A DNA stretch of 64,000 nucleotides from the NCBI RefSeq assembly GCF_012516435.1, contig NZ_CP051216.1, forward strand, positions 2,374,001-2,438,000. Reading direction: 5' to 3'. The notes beneath the pieces are model-generated. The model ran no database searches and was not told where the DNA came from. It was given only the letters and a program-made list of their open reading frames with translations. Numbering within the stretch: position 1 is the first letter of the stretch; each line of letters opens with the position of its first letter. This document shows, one piece after another, positions 63,491 through 64,000 of this stretch. The stretch is from Pseudodesulfovibrio sp. zrk46. Its GTDB lineage: Bacteria > Desulfobacterota > Desulfovibrionia > Desulfovibrionales > Desulfovibrionaceae. The position numbers and the translations under genes are program-made.

Positions 63491-64000
63491 TTAATCCAGG
63501 TCGGGGTACTCTTCATCAAAGACTTCGATCTTTCGCTTGGCGCCCCATTGCAGATAGAGCAGGCGGGCTTCCTTTAAAAATCGTTTTGCGTCCTGATCGT
63601 TCCCGTTTCTCTGGTGGAATCGTGCCGCACATTCATTGGCCATGGCTTCATGGTGGATATACCCATTCTCTCTGGCGGCATCGATGGCCAATTCATAATG
63701 GAGGCGTGCGGCCTGCTTTTTGTCCTTGATGCGTTCGCGCTCTGCGTAGATGAGCAAATAGCGGTGTCGATAGTTCTCCATACAATGCTGGCGCCAGGTG
63801 TTCATCTGGTCAACATTGCGGTCGATGAGTTCGCCGTAGTGCGACTTCTCTTCATCCGTGAAATTTTCCCAGTTGTCTGTGAACACCAGTGTGCTGAAGA
63901 AAAAATGATCGGGGAACTGCATCAGACCGGGGTCGTGTGCCTTGAATTGTTCCGCCAGCAGAGCCGCTTCCATGGCGAGTTTCTTTTCCCCATACAGATA
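63491..64000 (-). CDS. C-terminal end of a large AAA/TPR regulatory protein (partial)
   Basis: The frame stays open to the window end, so it begins outside. The 169 visible residues are helical repeats of the type ARLHYELAIDAARENGYIHHEAMANECAARFHQRNGNDQDAKRFLKEARLLYLQWGA, the well-known tail of large predicted-ATPase (AAA_16) signalling proteins, often joined to a kinase. Its stop is six bases from the stop of the convergent gene. Confidence 0.75.
   Translation of the reverse strand, partial: YLYGEKKLAMEAALLAEQFKAHDPGLMQFPDHFFFSTLVFTDNWENFTDEEKSHYGELIDRNVDQMNTWRQHCMENYRHRYLLIYAERERIKDKKQAARLHYELAIDAARENGYIHHEAMANECAARFHQRNGNDQDAKRFLKEARLLYLQWGAKRKIEVFDEEYPDLD

Overview
The window comes from a sulfate-reducing Desulfovibrionaceae bacterium, probably close to Pseudodesulfovibrio. 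The evidence is an Hmc-type transmembrane electron-transfer operon ending in an Rrf2 regulator (1-4244) and a typical gene set of that family (hslVU, clc, ribF, rho, carD, pth, rplY, prs, ispE, degP). Calls rest on reading motifs and order; no database search was run.

Layout. 1-4244: hmcB(end)-C-D-E-F and rrf2. 4340-7484: a FecR-domain RTX protein behind a perfect 17-bp palindrome, and a glycosyltransferase-like gene. 7614-10967: macro-domain protein, hslV, hslU, arginase/agmatinase-family gene. 10972-26898 (almost all minus strand): a REC-like/TPR protein, clc, ribF, M48 protease, rho, carD, pth, rplY, prs, tRNA-Gln, ispE, degP and a chemoreceptor. This is ordinary core genome.

27146-44660 is an accessory island that starts after tRNA-Arg(CCT). 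A c-di-GMP-I riboswitch (about 27543-27617) precedes tpsB and a 1837-residue tpsA ending in a polymorphic toxin, followed by an immunity gene: a cdiBAI-like two-partner secretion system. Behind it lie four silent-looking orphan tpsA C-terminal modules, each with its own immunity gene, and a sixth immunity gene whose toxin is reduced to 16 codons. The toxin modules differ; one is a colicin/pyocin-type HNH DNase and one a DUF6883 protein paired with a DUF4926 protein. Five units end in the same terminator-bearing repeat. A REP-associated tyrosine transposase element and three deletion derivatives of it sit between the units. The whole looks like an archive of toxin tips for recombination into the expressed tpsA.

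44847-53794 is a plus-strand operon of envelope proteins: a Gly/Ser-rich secreted protein, a lipoprotein, a single-pass repeat protein, a PEGA/FGE-fold protein, a 47-residue membrane peptide, an ExbB/TolQ/MotA-like channel, and two proteins built as transmembrane helix, coiled coil and vWA domain. I infer a proton-driven cell-envelope machine of unknown purpose.

54306-62356 (minus) encodes a type I secretion system: an adaptor, two ABC half-transporters whose ATPase motifs are heavily degenerate, a complete hemerythrin between them, and upstream a 759-residue acidic Pro-Glu repeat protein that may be a substrate. A periplasmic solute-binding-type protein and the end of a large AAA/TPR regulator close the window.
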